From Anthonomus grandis grandis (taxonomy: Eukaryota > Arthropoda > Insecta > Coleoptera > Curculionidae), in the NCBI RefSeq assembly GCF_022605725.1, contig NC_065546.1, positions 31,492,227 to 31,556,226 on the forward strand: a DNA stretch of 64,000 nucleotides. Reading direction: 5' to 3'. A program made the position numbers and the translations under genes. Positions 32,061 to 43,420 of the stretch are shown in pieces (positions within the stretch are counted from its first letter, which is position 1; each line of letters starts with the position of its first letter). Under the pieces are notes generated by a model. It did not search any database and was not told the DNA's origin. It saw only the letters and a list, made by a program, of their open reading frames with translations.

Positions 32061-32215
32061 CCGGGGTTTCCACATGCAGGGATTACTGGCGCCAATCGAC
32101 TGGCGCCAGTTTTATTGCATGCGGAAACCTGTAATATCGACTGGCGCGAGTTTAGTGGCACCACTAAACCATGCGCCAGTAAAGTTCAACGCTCGTGTAC
32201 TTTTTGGCGCCAGTA
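32061..32215. repeat. palindromic left terminus with TGGCGCCA sites
   Basis: From 32061 to about 32132 the terminal motif is followed by its own inverted copy (TGGCGCCAGT then GCATGCGGAAACCTG), making a hairpin of about 70 bp. Further TGGCGCC- or GCGCCAGT-like sites follow at 32141, 32172 and 32204. The right terminus has copies at 34771 and 34792. They may bind the transposase complex. Confidence 0.7.
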
Positions 32216-32269
32216 TTTGTGTAAACCTAAGCTGGAGTATTTTTCGTTCCCAAAAAAATATCGAATTTT

Positions 32270-34187
32270 TAAAAAAAAATGGTCTACTGAGTTAATAATA
32301 AAGTTCTTAGAAGCCTACGAACAACAACGTTGCTTATAGAATAATAAAATTGGGCCGAAATAAAAGGGATGCAGCCTTAAGAAGAATTGTTGGCATCATG
32401 TCTGATTATCTTAGCGAGTTTGATGTGAATTCGGCAAAGGCAAAAATTCGTAGTATTAGGAATGCTACGAATAATAAATAGTCTAGACCCTAACAAGGTG
32501 TTAAAATCTCATAAAACTGGATCATCTACAAATGATTTATATACCCCAACTTAAGGATGGTTTTCAGTTGCTGATCGTTTTTTAAGTGCTATTGTTGAAT
32601 CAAAGGAGACGAAAAACACTTTGGTAAGTAAAACATTTATTAAGCATATTTAAAAATAATACGGAACGTGTAAAATATTTGATCCTTTCGTTTTGCCGTG
32701 CAACTTTTCCTGGTCCTACGAAGTATTGAGCATATTTATTTCTTACTGCCTCAGCTTCCCTTGGATAGTTATGACTTCCCTGGGTCATCTCTTCTAATTT
32801 CTCACCATGTACCTTTTTCCCTGTCTCTAAATTTTCTGAATCTGTTAGTCTTGTAGTTAAATAATAAGAAGAAGTCTTGCGTAACCAGTTGTGTAGTGGA
32901 CAACATGACAGAACCAATTTGTCCACCTTTTCAGGAGATAGTAAAATAGGTTTCTCAAAGACTCTAAATTTGGAAACTAATGTTTCGAAAGCATCCTCTA
33001 CTATGCGTCTTGCTCTACTAAGACGGTAATTAATTTTTTTTTCATAATAAAGTTGAGTAGCTCGTGAGTACGGCTTCAAAAGATAAGTCTTTAAAGGGAA
33101 CGCATCATCTGCCACTATAACACAATTCGATGGCATATTGAGAGTTTTGCCTTCAATTTCCGTTTTTAAGGTAGATCGTGAAAATATCCCTCCACCTGAT
33201 TCTCTTCCTGCTGCGCCCACTCTATATATATATGAAACAGTAATTGCTGTCTACCAATACTAACATTATCGTACTAAATTAGCCTTTATAATTATAAAAA
33301 GCTGAGGCACTGTTGCTTGGACATTTTATATTTACATGCTTGCCGTCTATAGCTCCCACACAAATAGGAAAATTCCATCGAGTTGCAAAACCATGTTCTA
33401 TTTCTTTCCACTCCAGTTGTGTAGCAGGTATCTGAAAAAATATAATATAAAAGCAATGATGTGAGCAATATGATATGGTTCATTTTTCTTGGAAAACGTA
33501 TTTTAAATCGAAAATTTTTAGATAACCAAATGTTCATAGTCACTAAGTAAAAGTAGATATTTATGTAATTACTGTGAAGAAAGCAACCATTAAGGTATAA
33601 AAAATTATAGCATACATACGTTTTCTTTATTCCAGGAATCCCAAGAATCACAGTAATTCGGATCACAGCGAAATTGTGGAAGAAACAACTGAAAGCTCGT
33701 TTCAGGTACCTTCAGCGTCTTTTGCAAAGATAGCAAAAACGAGGAACAAATCTGCACCTTCTAAAAAAACAAAAAGCGATTCTATCACAGCGGCGGTTAC
33801 TACTCTATAAGACATTGCAAACAAAGCTGAACATTTACACGAAAATGCTGATGAATTTGAAGTATTTGGAAAAACTGTTGCTGCACATTTGAGACGTCTT
33901 TCACTATATGATGCCTTACAAAGTCAAGAAGATATAATGAAATATTTGATACAAAAAAGGTTAGGACGGTATGCCTCTTTTTCCACAAACACGTTTACGT
34001 ATCAGCAGAATCAATCACCCGTAATACCACCATACCCTTAACCAACAGGTTCGAGTTCGGATTCAGCAAGTGTTAACTTTCAGGAACACATATCCAAACT
34101 AGTACTATATTAAGATCACAAATGGAAAATTTAATCACTGAACATGAAACCGCTGATTTATTAAGCCAAGCTTGGAACAATACCTAA
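32270..34187 (+). pseudogene. MADF/Myb-SANT-like Harbinger accessory protein
   Basis: Exon 1 begins with KKWSTELIIKFLEAYEQQ and 'RCL', the first MADF helix (an in-frame TAG follows). After shifts it carries LRRIVGIMSDYLSEF, SAKAKIRSIRNATNN and WFSVADRFLSAIVESKETKN. A donor TTG|GTAAGT at 32623/32624 and an acceptor TTCCAG|GAATCC at 33635/33636 define a 1.0-kb intron. Exon 2 contains HSEIVEETTESSFQVPS, a Lys/Ser-rich patch, then FEVFGKTVAAHLRRLSLYDA and LITEHETADLLSQAW before TAA at 34185-34187. In animal Harbingers this protein helps bring the transposase into the nucleus and to the ends. Several one-base lesions exist. Its exon 2 lies inside the transposase intron on the other strand. Confidence 0.75.
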
Positions 34188-34693
34188 ATATATTTTTGTT
34201 ATTACTTTTTGATTCTTATGTTAGTAGCACCTACCTAGTTAGAAAATTAGAAATAAATAATGTCTTACCTTGATGTATTCCTTTAGAACAGTATAAATAG
34301 AATCCAGAACATCACATATAAATTTTGATATTATACATGTTGGTATCCTGTACATATATTGTAGAGAGGCAAAAGAATCTCCCGTAGCTAGGAATCATAG
34401 TGTTACTTGTAATTTGAGATGAGCTGGAATAGCGTCTCTCATAAGAGTGTTTGATTTTTGTATTTTGTTGGCTATGAGATTCAATAAAAAGTTAAACTGT
34501 TCTGTTATTCTTAGGTGATTATGATATGATTCTTGGTCTTCATCTGCCAATTCACGGATTAACCTATGACAACCAATCACGGATCCAATAATTATGTTTA
34601 CGTTTTTTCTTTTCTTTCAATTGCTTCCGCAACTGAACACAAAATTTGCAACACAACATTGATACTAGCACGAAGAATTGCTGCTGTCGCCAT
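32600..34693 (-). pseudogene. HARBI1-like Harbinger transposase
   Basis: ATG at 34693 starts MATAAILRASINVVLQIL. After a shift a basic 'RKHNYWIRDWLS' block follows, then RLIRELADEDQESYHNHLRI, the HTH region with KSNTLMRDAIPAHL, and LATGDSFASLQYMYRIP. Exon 1 ends LKEYIK at donor AAG|GTAAGA (34269/34268); the acceptor TTTTTCAG (to 33432) joins in phase to IPATQLEWKEIEHGF. The DDE core has CVGAIDGKHVNI (first Asp), LVDSNYCFIY (second Asp, after an in-frame stop), and NYRLSRARRIVEDAF (Glu). A frameshift precedes VGAAGRESGGGIF. The C-terminus has EAVRNKYAQYFV. The enzyme would cut and join at 3-bp targets; this copy is inactive. Confidence 0.88.
33433..34268 (-). other. intron of the Harbinger transposase
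   Basis: The boundaries AAG|GTAAGA and TTTTTCAG|ATACC fit the splice consensus and join the codons for 'EYIK' and 'IPATQ', adjacent in the family. The intron contains exon 2 of the antisense MADF-like gene. Confidence 0.75.
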
Positions 34694-34827
34694 TTTGATG
34701 ACATAAATGACATGCCAGTTTAGAATTTTAAACAAACCTGTGGAAACGCTCAACGATGCCAGTTAATTATGGCGCCAGTAAACTGGTAAATACTGGCGCC
34801 AGTAATCCCTGCATGTGGAAACCCCGC

Positions 34828-37149
34828 TTAAGCTAAAACAGTTTGAGTGCAAACTGCCTTATCCAATAGATACATACTATTTATCACAGAACAGAACAGA
34901 CAGAAATTCTCTTGACAGCTCTATTGACTGTTATTCACAAAAAGGGGGCGATCATCTTGAGTAGCCAGTGGCGGGAAATTTAAATCTGAGCTATTGTGCG
35001 ATATGTAAATTTGAATTAATTTCTAGAATTATTACAGAAGTTAATGCGTTAGCTGAAAAGTGATGAGAGATATATTTTAAACAGAATTTTATTGTAATAC
35101 AAAATAAACAATACGTTTATCAGTATATAAATACCCACATTTTATTAAAATTGGTAATTTCGAATTTAAAAGAAAAATAAATGTTCACATTGTATGTATA
35201 GCTTTGACATCCCTTATCACTTTCTTGAAGAATAAACACATCAACTAAAATATAATTTGATTGCATATTTAGAATATTTAAGTGTAAATTCTGAAGATAA
35301 TTAGACATAGATACTTACCAATAATTACAAATTAGAATTATAGGTAAAGGAGCAAATTTTAAGGAAAAAGCAAGACTTATTTGTCTTTGAAGTATTTTAT
35401 TTTAATATGAACTAAAATTAAGTTTAAGGCTTTAAAACACATGTAAAATAGTTACAATAGATTCTAAATTAATTACTGTAAGCATGGTATTAATAAGATC
35501 TTTTATGTAGGAACATAGAATTGTTACAGGTATAATTCATATTTTTTCATAAAAAAAATAACCTGGTTTTTGTTTAAATAAACATTTTAATAAATGTTAT
35601 CCGCTACAATAAAACATTATGATTGAAGGTGACACACTGAATACTGGAGAGAAAGATCTTTTCGCCAGAAAAAATGCAGGGGAATTCTTATTTCGTATAT
35701 AAAAATTTATATTAATTTTATATAGTATTTGTGTTAAAAGAACTATTATAAAAAACCCTCAATAACTGGAGAAAATAAATATCTTTTCCAGAGAGAACGT
35801 TAATTGTTTGTCAGATACAAATTCTTGGAAAGTTATAGCTAACTGGAACGCTTGAATATTATTCACTAGTTGCTTGGAATTTTTTGTTTTTACCCTGTAT
35901 TATTAATTTCTTAAAAAAGTGGTATAAGTTCTTCAAAACTCTTCTTCCCAAGCTCCCCTATCCGGTTATCCCCGGATAACCGAGATACCCTACAATTACA
36001 ACCAAAATCGAAGTGTACATTGAAATTAGAGAATAATAAGTAAATAAATATACCCACTCAACGATAAACACCCTCGGTAAACACCCTCATTAACTATCAT
36101 AACATAAAATAATTATTTATTTAATTTATAAATTATTTTAACTTCTCTTTAAGAACTCATGTTCCTCATCAATTCATATAAAATTGGGTCCTACAAACCT
36201 AAAAAAACAATTTCCTAGACTTCCAGCTAAATTTAATAAAAAGTAATATCTACTATTAATCTATGCCTTGACAATTAAAAAAAAATTTTAACTCCACGAA
36301 ATTCGTGTAAACTCGTTCAAACCTTCCGATTAACTAATAAAAAAAAAACCTACCGCCCCATTTCCCAATTCGCCGCATCCGACTCCTGCAGTTCACAATT
36401 AACCGGAGCTCGTTTTTTATTTAAATTAACCCCCCCGGAAATAGAAGAGAACAACATGGTAGGGCGGTTTCAACCCTCTCTTGTATACTTCTTAGTGGCG
36501 TTAAATCGATAAGTTGTACGTATTCCACCCTGGCTGTTGCCCAATAACCTACTTTTTATAATAAAAGAAGCCTCGTCAATTATTTAGATTAAGGCAAACG
36601 AACATAGAAATTCGATATTCGTCGTATGTGCCATTTGAATTTATTTAGGGAACTAAGTGGATAATTGAAAGTCAGTTGCTTTGTGATATTCTGGATTTTG
36701 AATCATCGTTGAGAGTTGAACCTGAAAAACAGCGTTTTAATAAAACCTGATATTATAAATGTTTTTTTCGATGTAAATACTTTATGCTTAATGGATAATC
36801 TAATTAAGCAGTATCAATAACTTTGTTGTTAAATTTAATTTCCGAGTACCGTGAAATGGAGGCTGAAAATAAACATTTAAAAGGAAACAAGAAGCCAAAG
36901 GCGAAAATCTTTTATGCCTTAAAAGTTCCTTTTTTATACTGCGCTTTTGTTCTGGCCCTACGGAAGCCCTTGCTTAGCTCTTATTATTCTATACTCCAGG
37001 GCCTTAGGAAATCAAAGAAAAGGGGGAGAAATTGAGAAAAATACTTTTAAGTGTTTCTTAAGGGCTTTCTTGGGGTAAGCAAAACAAAACAAAAGCATTT
37101 TTTTAAATTATTTAAGTATATTCACCTTTCTTGTTTATACATACAATTC
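34828..37149. other. unassigned AT-rich DNA
   Basis: 2.3 kb without a supported gene or terminal repeat. A GC-richer patch lies at about 36340-36560. The 70-codon frame at 36823-37035 has no motif and an unremarkable start context, so it was not called. Confidence 0.4.
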
Positions 37150-37720
37150 AATTAATTTTTATAGGAATATCGTAATTTCATAATGATTTAAGTAGTTTAA
37201 GTAAGAATTGAAATTGCACCCAAAGATTTTCGACATCTTTGAGTACAGTTTGATCCCAATCTATGCCCAAAGGATCAAAAATACGTGCTAATTCAGAAAG
37301 GATACCTCTTTTTGTCGACAAATTATTTTTCGATATGTATGTATGGAAAAATTAATCTAAGAAAGGTAACTATGTTAGACCCAAGATTTTGATAACACAA
37401 TCCGGATTTTCAAAAGAGGAGGGTTGCTACTGACAATCTGACAAGGGTACGGTTTGCAGAATAGCCTAATGATTTGAGGCCCATTTTCGCAGTTCCAGTT
37501 TAGCTCGTCCCAATAATTGCATAAAATCCGATCGCAGGCCTAAAGCTGATTGAATGGAATATGCCTACCTGATTGCAAAACAGAAAAGTTTTCCTTTTGA
37601 TCTTTTGCTATTTGTCCTATAATACGTAAAACGAGAAATGACAACGAAGACACACCATAGGTAACAGTATTTAAAATAAACTCTTGACTCGGCTCTTTTT
37701 GTGAAAATCGCCACAATATT
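37150..37720 (-). pseudogene. BEL/Pao Pol fragment
   Basis: On the minus strand, pieces in different frames follow the normal Pol order. WRFSQKEPSQEFILNTVTYG and SSLSFLVLRIIGQIAKDQ lie in the reverse transcriptase. 'LLGRAKLELRKWASN' follows the place where the YVDD box should be. STKRGILSELARIFDPLGID then passes into WDQTVLKDVENLWVQFQF. The YVDD region and parts of the connection are deleted. It is a second BEL/Pao family or a diverged relative of the element at 7809-14030. No LTR accompanies it. Confidence 0.7.
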
Positions 37721-38010
37721 TTTTGATATATTTTATGCAGTAATAAAGAAAAGATATTCTTTACTACCTATTTGATTTGATTATTCTCAACTACCCAAAA
37801 TTTTCCAAGGATTACATCCAAGAGTCACTCACAGGTAATAGGAAAAGTACGAATTCCTATTGCTATCTGTTTTTTTCATTTCAAGCCAACCAAAACCAAA
37901 TGTGCGTGCATGCCAAAAGTTATGTCTAAATTGATTTAAAATTCGGTAGTGTGTTAAAAAAAAACTTTTTATTTCAAGTTGCGCATTTTTGTACGTGAAG
38001 TTTGTATATA

Positions 38011-38714
38011 CAGGGTTACTCAAAAATAAATTATGACCATCAACTTCATTTCTTCAAATGAAAGCACTTTTTTTTATTTCATCTTTGAATTTCGTGTGGA
38101 ATTCTACGTATTTTCATGCATCATATCCTATACCTAAAGTCAACAGTTATCGAAAAATAGACGGTTCATGTAACAAATAAAAAAAAGAACAAAAACTAAG
38201 TTATGTGTTCAAAATGGTTGCCATTCACGACTTGACAATATCCAAGGCGATCAATAAAGTCTCGTTACAGTTGTCAATCATTTTCGGAGTTATAGCGCGC
38301 ACTTCTCTGCGAATTTTCTCTTTCAAGTCATCAAGATTATTTGGCCTATTAACAAATACCTTCGACTTGAGGTATCTCCTCAAAAAAAAGTCCATTGGTG
38401 TTAGGTCAGGCGACCTAGCAGGCCATTCGATGGGTCCTCTCCTTCCTATCCACCGATTGGGAAAGGTTTCTTTCAAAAATGTACGCACAGTGGCAGCATA
38501 GTGCGAAGGAGCGCCATCTTGCTGGAAAATTAGTTCTTCGTCAGAATAGTCTTGCTCCAATGGATTTGGAAATAAAGCTAGTAATGCTGAAACTAATTCA
38601 AATTGGAGAATATCGAGATACACTTGTCCCGTTAAAGTCTGTTCAAAGAAAAAGGGACCTATTACTCTTTCGCGCACTATTCCCATACCACACATTTAGT
38701 TTTTGAGGGTACTG
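38011..38714 (-). mobile_element. 5'-deleted mariner inside the MITE
   Basis: Ends CAGGGTTACTCAAAAATAAA (left) and, in complement, CAGTACCCTCAAAAACTAAA (right) abut TA at 38009-38010 and 38715-38716. About 700 bp remain, because the N-terminal half of the transposase is gone. Confidence 0.75.
38225..38695 (-). pseudogene. mariner transposase, C-terminal half
   Basis: The frame carries RVIGPFFFEQTLTGQVYL, LIFQQDGAPSHYAATVR (second catalytic Asp), the WIG..GPIEWPARSPDLTPMDFF block (third Asp) and RYLKSKVFVNRPNNLDDLK. The part with the first catalytic Asp and the DNA-binding domain is missing upstream, so the listed start is only the first ATG in frame. The uninterrupted 156 codons suggest a fairly recent loss of function. 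It is a different mariner family from the copies at 2658 and 44114. Confidence 0.85.
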
Positions 38715-38829
38715 TACTTCACGTACAAGAATGCGCAACTTGAAATAAAAATGGACGGGTCCGAGCCTTTTTTTTTTAATACACCCCTGAATTTTAAATG
38801 AATTTAGTCATAACTTTTGGGATGCACTG

Positions 38830-39666
38830 TATATATTATGTGCAAATATTCATTATTGTATTAAGAGCTACTGGCGTTCCTGGCCCTACCTCAATTTGTC
38901 CTGCATCCCTAAGGAATGGAAATATTAAGCTTAATTGTACAAGAGGCTATACCAGAAAAGCTTGTGAAAATTTCACCAAATCCATAATTGGGAATCTGTG
39001 ATCTTCTAAGAGGTAAACCTAATCGCATGAGGTATTTATCTGTGATTTATTTGTAAAAATTGGAATTGGCATGACTTCCGCTTTCCAGTGAAACCCTGAG
39101 AGTTTAAAAAATACCACGGCTATTAAGTACTGCCACTCTACCTGTTGACAAAAATACCAATGAGGAAGAAGAAGCTACACTAGCGAATGTTTTAACTTGA
39201 ACAAAGGCATCAATTGAAGAAAAATAAAAAGGAAAACTGAAAAGTAAAACTCTAAAACAACGGTTGCCATTGTATTCACTGTCCATAAAAAATGAATGGC
39301 GTTAAAAATGTGACACACTCACCTTGCTAAGTTTCGTTCTCTATCCATCAAAATCTTGGGCATCCTGCACCAGAATTATAAATTAAACGGTTCCCTAAAG
39401 GAACAGGATTAAGGACTATAAATTACAAATCATATTAGCCACTTTCTGCTTCACAAACTTCGGAAATAAAAAACTGGCCTTTTACGTGTGCTCCTACCTG
39501 CGACACGGCAACAAATCTTCGAAAAATGGATACAGTACCGAATGAATCAATAACGACCCGCCTGAGCTGTCAATATCAGCCAATCAGAGAAAACATTAAT
39601 TAAGACCAATCAGAAAAGTGACGGACCGTCAATAGAAAGCATGGATAATTAAACCGGGAGAGTGAT
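38830..39666. other. unassigned DNA
   Basis: No gene is recognised. 39490-39660 is less AT-rich. Confidence 0.4.
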
Positions 39667-39670
39667 GCGT

Positions 39671-39701
39671 TATAAATAAATAAATAAATAAATAAATAAG
39701 T
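39671..39701 (-). repeat. (ATAA)n tail of the LINE
   Basis: About seven ATAA units at the 3' end of the LINE, immediately beside the target duplication. This is the element's tail, not an independent microsatellite. Confidence 0.85.
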
Positions 39702-39942
39702 CTTTATTTTCAACGGTCACCCACTTTCAGGAAGTGCAGAAAAAAAATACAAATCAAAACAATAATACAGAATAAAAATTAAGTGCAAAAAAACCAAGTA
39801 GTAAAGTAAAACAGTTAAAACTAATTTAAAGAATAAACAAAAAGAAAAGAAAAATAAAAAAAAGAACTCAACATACCTTTATGCCACACTTCTAAATAAC
39901 AAGCAGCATTAGACAGGTACTTACAGGTTGTAATACTAGGTT

Positions 39943-41641
39943 ATTGATTCAGTAGCCTCAGCACAGAAGATAGCGTATCAACAAATAGATCTATGTTGTA
40001 GTTACAAAGCGTATTAAACAAATTACATATTTAAAAAAGCGGAGCTCTCTTGAAAATATTATTTAATGCTCTGTTGCAATAAAAAGTGCGAGAATTTCTG
40101 GAGTTTATCCTTGGGACAATGTACCAAATCTGATTTAGGAGTGAAATGCAGTCTATTTTGTTGTTTACTAGCTTATATAAGAAAGTTATAGCCGTTGTCA
40201 CACGACGATCGAGTAAGGTTTTCATATTGAACCGTCCAAGCAAGGCCTTTTTTCAAGTGCCTCTGGCTGGATAAACGCCATCTTCCCTATAGTGCAAATA
40301 CTTTATAAACCTGCGTTGTATATATTCAACGTTTTTGATTTCAGTTTCATATATTGGATGCCATATAAGTGACGCATACTCGAGTCTTGAGCGTACAAAA
40401 GATTGATATAATAATAGTACCACGCTGGTATCGTTAAAATTACGACAATTTCTAATAATAAACCCCAAAGACCTGGATGATGATACTACAATATTCTGAA
40501 TGTGGCTTTTAAAGTCAAAATTTTCATCAAACATTACACCCAAATCCTTGATTTCATGGCGTCTTGTTAAAGGAAGATTCTGTATATGGTAATCATATTG
40601 TATAGAAGTTTTATTTCTACAATAGGAAACAAGAAAACATTTTGATACATTAAGAAAAAGTCTATTATTCTGACACCAGCTATTAATACTATTTAATACT
40701 TCTTGAAGATGTTGGCAGTCGGCTAAACAGTTAATTTTAGTGTAAATTTTCAGATCGTCGGCAAAAAGCAATTTATAACAAGAGATGATTAATGCGAGAT
40801 CGTTAATAAACAATATAAACAACAAAGGACCCAAATTTGCTCCCTGGGGAACTCCAGATTTCACTATATATTGAGAAGAACGAAAGCCGTCGATCTCGAC
40901 AAACTGCCTACGCCCATTGAGATACGAGGAAAGAAAACTTAACAGACCTGTGGAACAGCCCAGATAATCCAGTTTTTTTAATAAAATTCTGAGATCTACC
41001 TGATCAAACGCCTTCTGAAAGTCCATGTAAAGGACGTCTACCTGACCTCTAGCATTAAGCGCCTGACACACATATTCAGAAAGACAGCTCAGGTTTGTGA
41101 CACATGATCTCTGCTCCACAAACCCGTGCTGATCGATAGAGATGAAAGATTTAACTTGATTGTACAGTTGTTTATGAATACAAATTTCAAAGAGCTTGGA
41201 AAAATTGCATAAAATAGATATAGGTCTATAATTTCGAAGCTCCGACTTATCGCCCTTTTTAAAGATTGGTATGACTCGCGCTATCTTCCAGCAAGAAGGA
41301 AATATACCTGTGCGTATGCAGAGGTTAAAAATGTAAGTCAATGGTTTCGCCAATGCCGCAATATAGTCTTTTACTATGAAGCTCGGAATAAAGTCTGTAC
41401 CGCAAGTTGACTTGTTTTTAAGTTTTTTGGAGGCTTCAATAATATCAGACTCATTTAAATAATTTAAAGTTACATCACTTTGACAATGTTTTAGTGTAGA
41501 TGAAGTAAAGTTGTTAGCGTCAGACTCAATGTAAACACTCTGAAAAAAATTGGCGAAAGCATCAACTATCGATTGTGGATTCGAAAACTCATCGGCACCA
41601 TCCCTTATAATACCCGGTATTCTAGAATCGCCCTTCCTCAT
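39943..41641 (-). pseudogene. LINE reverse transcriptase, palm intact
   Basis: A 462-codon frame (41641-40253) contains GIFPSCWKIARVIPIFKKGD, KSELRNYRPISIL, DQHGFVEQRSCVTNL, LYMDFQKAFDQVD (first catalytic Asp region), SGVPQGANLGPLLFILFIND and YKLLFADDLKIY (catalytic Asp pair), then HEIKDLGVMFDENFDFKSHI and RSRLEYASLIWHPIY. After a shift near 40250, GRFNMKTLLDRRVTTAITF follows, and a TAA at 40033-40031 interrupts the last 30 residues (ICNLFNTLCNYNIDLFVD). The polymerase core itself shows no lesion. The frame start is not a native ATG; the domain continues from the endonuclease upstream. Confidence 0.9.
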
Positions 41642-42790
41642 TTGAATGTACCTCCAAAACTCAGAACTATCCCTGCAAATATTCGTTTCTATATTACGTA
41701 AATAGTTATTATATGCGTTTGTTTTTACTGTTTTGAGAGTAGTTCGTATGTTTTTAAATTTATCATAATGGTAGATTGTATTATATCTTTTGTAATAACA
41801 TCTCGTGAGAGTCTTTACTTTTAATTAACTGTATGATCTCTGAGGTAAACCAGGGAGGATACCGACGCCTTCGATCCTTCCTCAAAGGTACAGTGTTCTG
41901 AAACATAACGTTAAGAGAGTTATATAAATGGTCACAGGCCTCGTTGACACCCAAACACTTAAACAATTGTTCCCAATTTGCATGCAATATTGAATCGTAT
42001 AACAAAGGAAAATTGGCCCTTCGAAAATTGAACGTCTTGGGTGCATTTCTGCATAGTTCAAATGATAATGATTTTTCGATTTTTAAGTTATTAACATAGA
42101 CGAGTAGCGGGGGGTGATATTGATCAACCCTCGAATCGGCATGTCCGATTCTATGACCGTACAGTCAACATTCGAAATTACCAAATCCAGGGTTCGGTCA
42201 ATAATATTTTTGACATTGTTTAATTGCTTTAGATCTAAAATATTTAAAAAATAATTAATAAGTGCACATTTATTATCAAGTTCGCTAATACCAAGAGAGT
42301 ACGTTGAAATCACCCAAGACAATCAACTTCTGGTTTAAAACTGCATCATGCAGGCATAGTGCCTCAATAAAATTTTCCAGATAATCATAGGATAAAGACG
42401 GCATAAGATAAATTATAATTACACCAATACGAAAATGAGAGTTAATATTTAGTCTACACCCTACAATATCTATTAATGCAAAATGTTGAATTTATATGGG
42501 AAAAGTCAATAGGCACAGCCCCTGAGTTCCCCTTTGATGGCCAAGAGTACACCCCCGCCCCTTGCGACACTATGAGACTCGAAGTTACGGTCGGCGCGAT
42601 AGACGTCATAATAAGCTGGAAACAGTTCATAACTTGAGATGTCGTCTTCTAACCACGTTTCAGTAAGTCCCACAATGTCACAAAAACCCGTAGATAATGA
42701 GTTATAAATTTCATGAGTTTTACTATTACAGCCTCTAGAGTTTTGATAGTATAATATAAGATCTTTGCTTAAATTCGTATCGGAAGGGGG
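41642..42790 (-). pseudogene. LINE endonuclease and linker
   Basis: The APE-type endonuclease appears in pieces. YYQNSRGCNSKTHEIYNSL, DIVGLTETWLEDDISSYE (catalytic Glu) and VYRADRNF, then ARGGGVLLAIKGEL, lie at about 42740-42500. LIVLGDFNV lies near 42320, and ALINYFLNILDLKQ and RTLDLVISNVDCTVIESD lie in the frame 42322-42083, ending in a shifted 'YHPPL'-like end. The linker to RT has SILHANWEQLFKCLGVNEAC and RRRRYPPWFTSEIIQLI. Frameshifts and stops separate these. Confidence 0.8.
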
Positions 42791-42844
42791 TGACCTTATG
42801 AGTTTAAAGATACAATTCTAGGAATTCCTAGACATATTTAATTG

Positions 42845-43420
42845 TAAGATCATGTTCACCCTGATCTACCCTAGCATTAAGTTGCGCCTTCACATCTTTA
42901 TAATAATTAATTTGTTTGGGAGTTTTATCGTAAGATATGGTTACATTTTTATAATATTGCGAATCGCGAAGTTTTTTGCTGTTTTTTATTAGTTTATGGA
43001 TCGTATCTTCTCTGGGAGTGACACTTTAATTGGTCGCGGTGTGTTTCTTCCAGGATCATATTTGCCCAACCTGTGCATATCGAAATCATTGATCTGAGTG
43101 TCGGGAGTGATTGTCTTCATTATATTCTTAATATCCTCTCGCTCTTTGCGAATTCTTTGTTCTTTATTTTCATTAGACGAGGGTTCCTTTAAATTAAATA
43201 TGATCAAATTTCTCTTACGTATATTACGCTCGTTGACCTCCGAAATAATTTCCTCAAATTGGGCTGGTATAATGCTTGTAGGAGCGCCACTATTGGTTGA
43301 ACTGAGTTCTCGCAATTTACTTTCGAGCTCAGTAATTTTGGCCATAAGTTTGGATGTTTCTTCCTGAATGATAGATTTAAAATTAGACAGATTTTCTATT
43401 CGGGTCTCACAGTTAGACAC
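42845..43420 (-). pseudogene. LINE ORF1 protein, N-terminally shortened
   Basis: ATG at 43420 gives MSNCETRIENLSNFKSII, a coiled coil (heptads through EETSKLMAKITELESKLREL), then NIRKRNLIIFNLKEPSSNEN, an RNA-recognition-like strand order, DMHRLGKYDPGRNTPRPIKV and, after a shift near 42990, LIKNSKKLRDSQYY and QINYYKDVKAQLNARV. It is similar in layout to the ORF1 at 52587-53276, which is longer at its N-terminus. ORF1 binds LINE RNA and acts as a chaperone in related families. Confidence 0.75.

Larger units (their letters stand above)
32061..34827. mobile_element. PIF/Harbinger DNA transposon with two antisense genes
   Basis: Inverted ends share CGGGGTTTCCACATGC followed by AGGGATTACTGGCGCCA. 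The element is 2.77 kb and encodes a HARBI1-like transposase (minus) and a MADF/Myb-SANT-like protein (plus), the standard two-gene content of animal Harbingers. The flanking trinucleotides (ATA left, TTA right) are not an exact duplication. Each gene has a well-formed intron, and the exons of one lie in the intron of the other. Scattered stops and indels show decay. Confidence 0.9.
37904..38829. mobile_element. foldback MITE interrupted by a mariner
   Basis: The left arm (37904-38008) and right arm (38717-38829) are inverted copies; both include CCAAAAGTTATG, a run of A/T and ACTTCACGTACAA/GAATGCGCAA (in complement on the left). Without the mariner at 38011-38714 the two arms would meet almost head to head, giving an element of about 220 bp. 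Short palindromic elements of this kind are typical MITEs. TA-containing flanks suggest mariner-type origin. Confidence 0.75.

Noticed and set aside
33190..33300. A second intron in the Harbinger transposase ending at ATATATATAG
   Set aside because: The segment still encodes the expected second Asp block (LVDSNYCFIY) in frame after one stop, so a stop plus frameshift explains it better than an intron.
33292..33666. 124-codon frame as a separate gene
   Set aside because: It runs through the proposed transposase intron; only another frame of its downstream half encodes transposase.
36823..37035. 70-codon Lys-rich frame as a host gene
   Set aside because: No motif, no splice context and AT-rich composition; could be chance.
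39671..39701. (ATAA)n as an independent microsatellite
   Set aside because: It sits at the LINE 3' end beside the target duplication, so it is the LINE tail.
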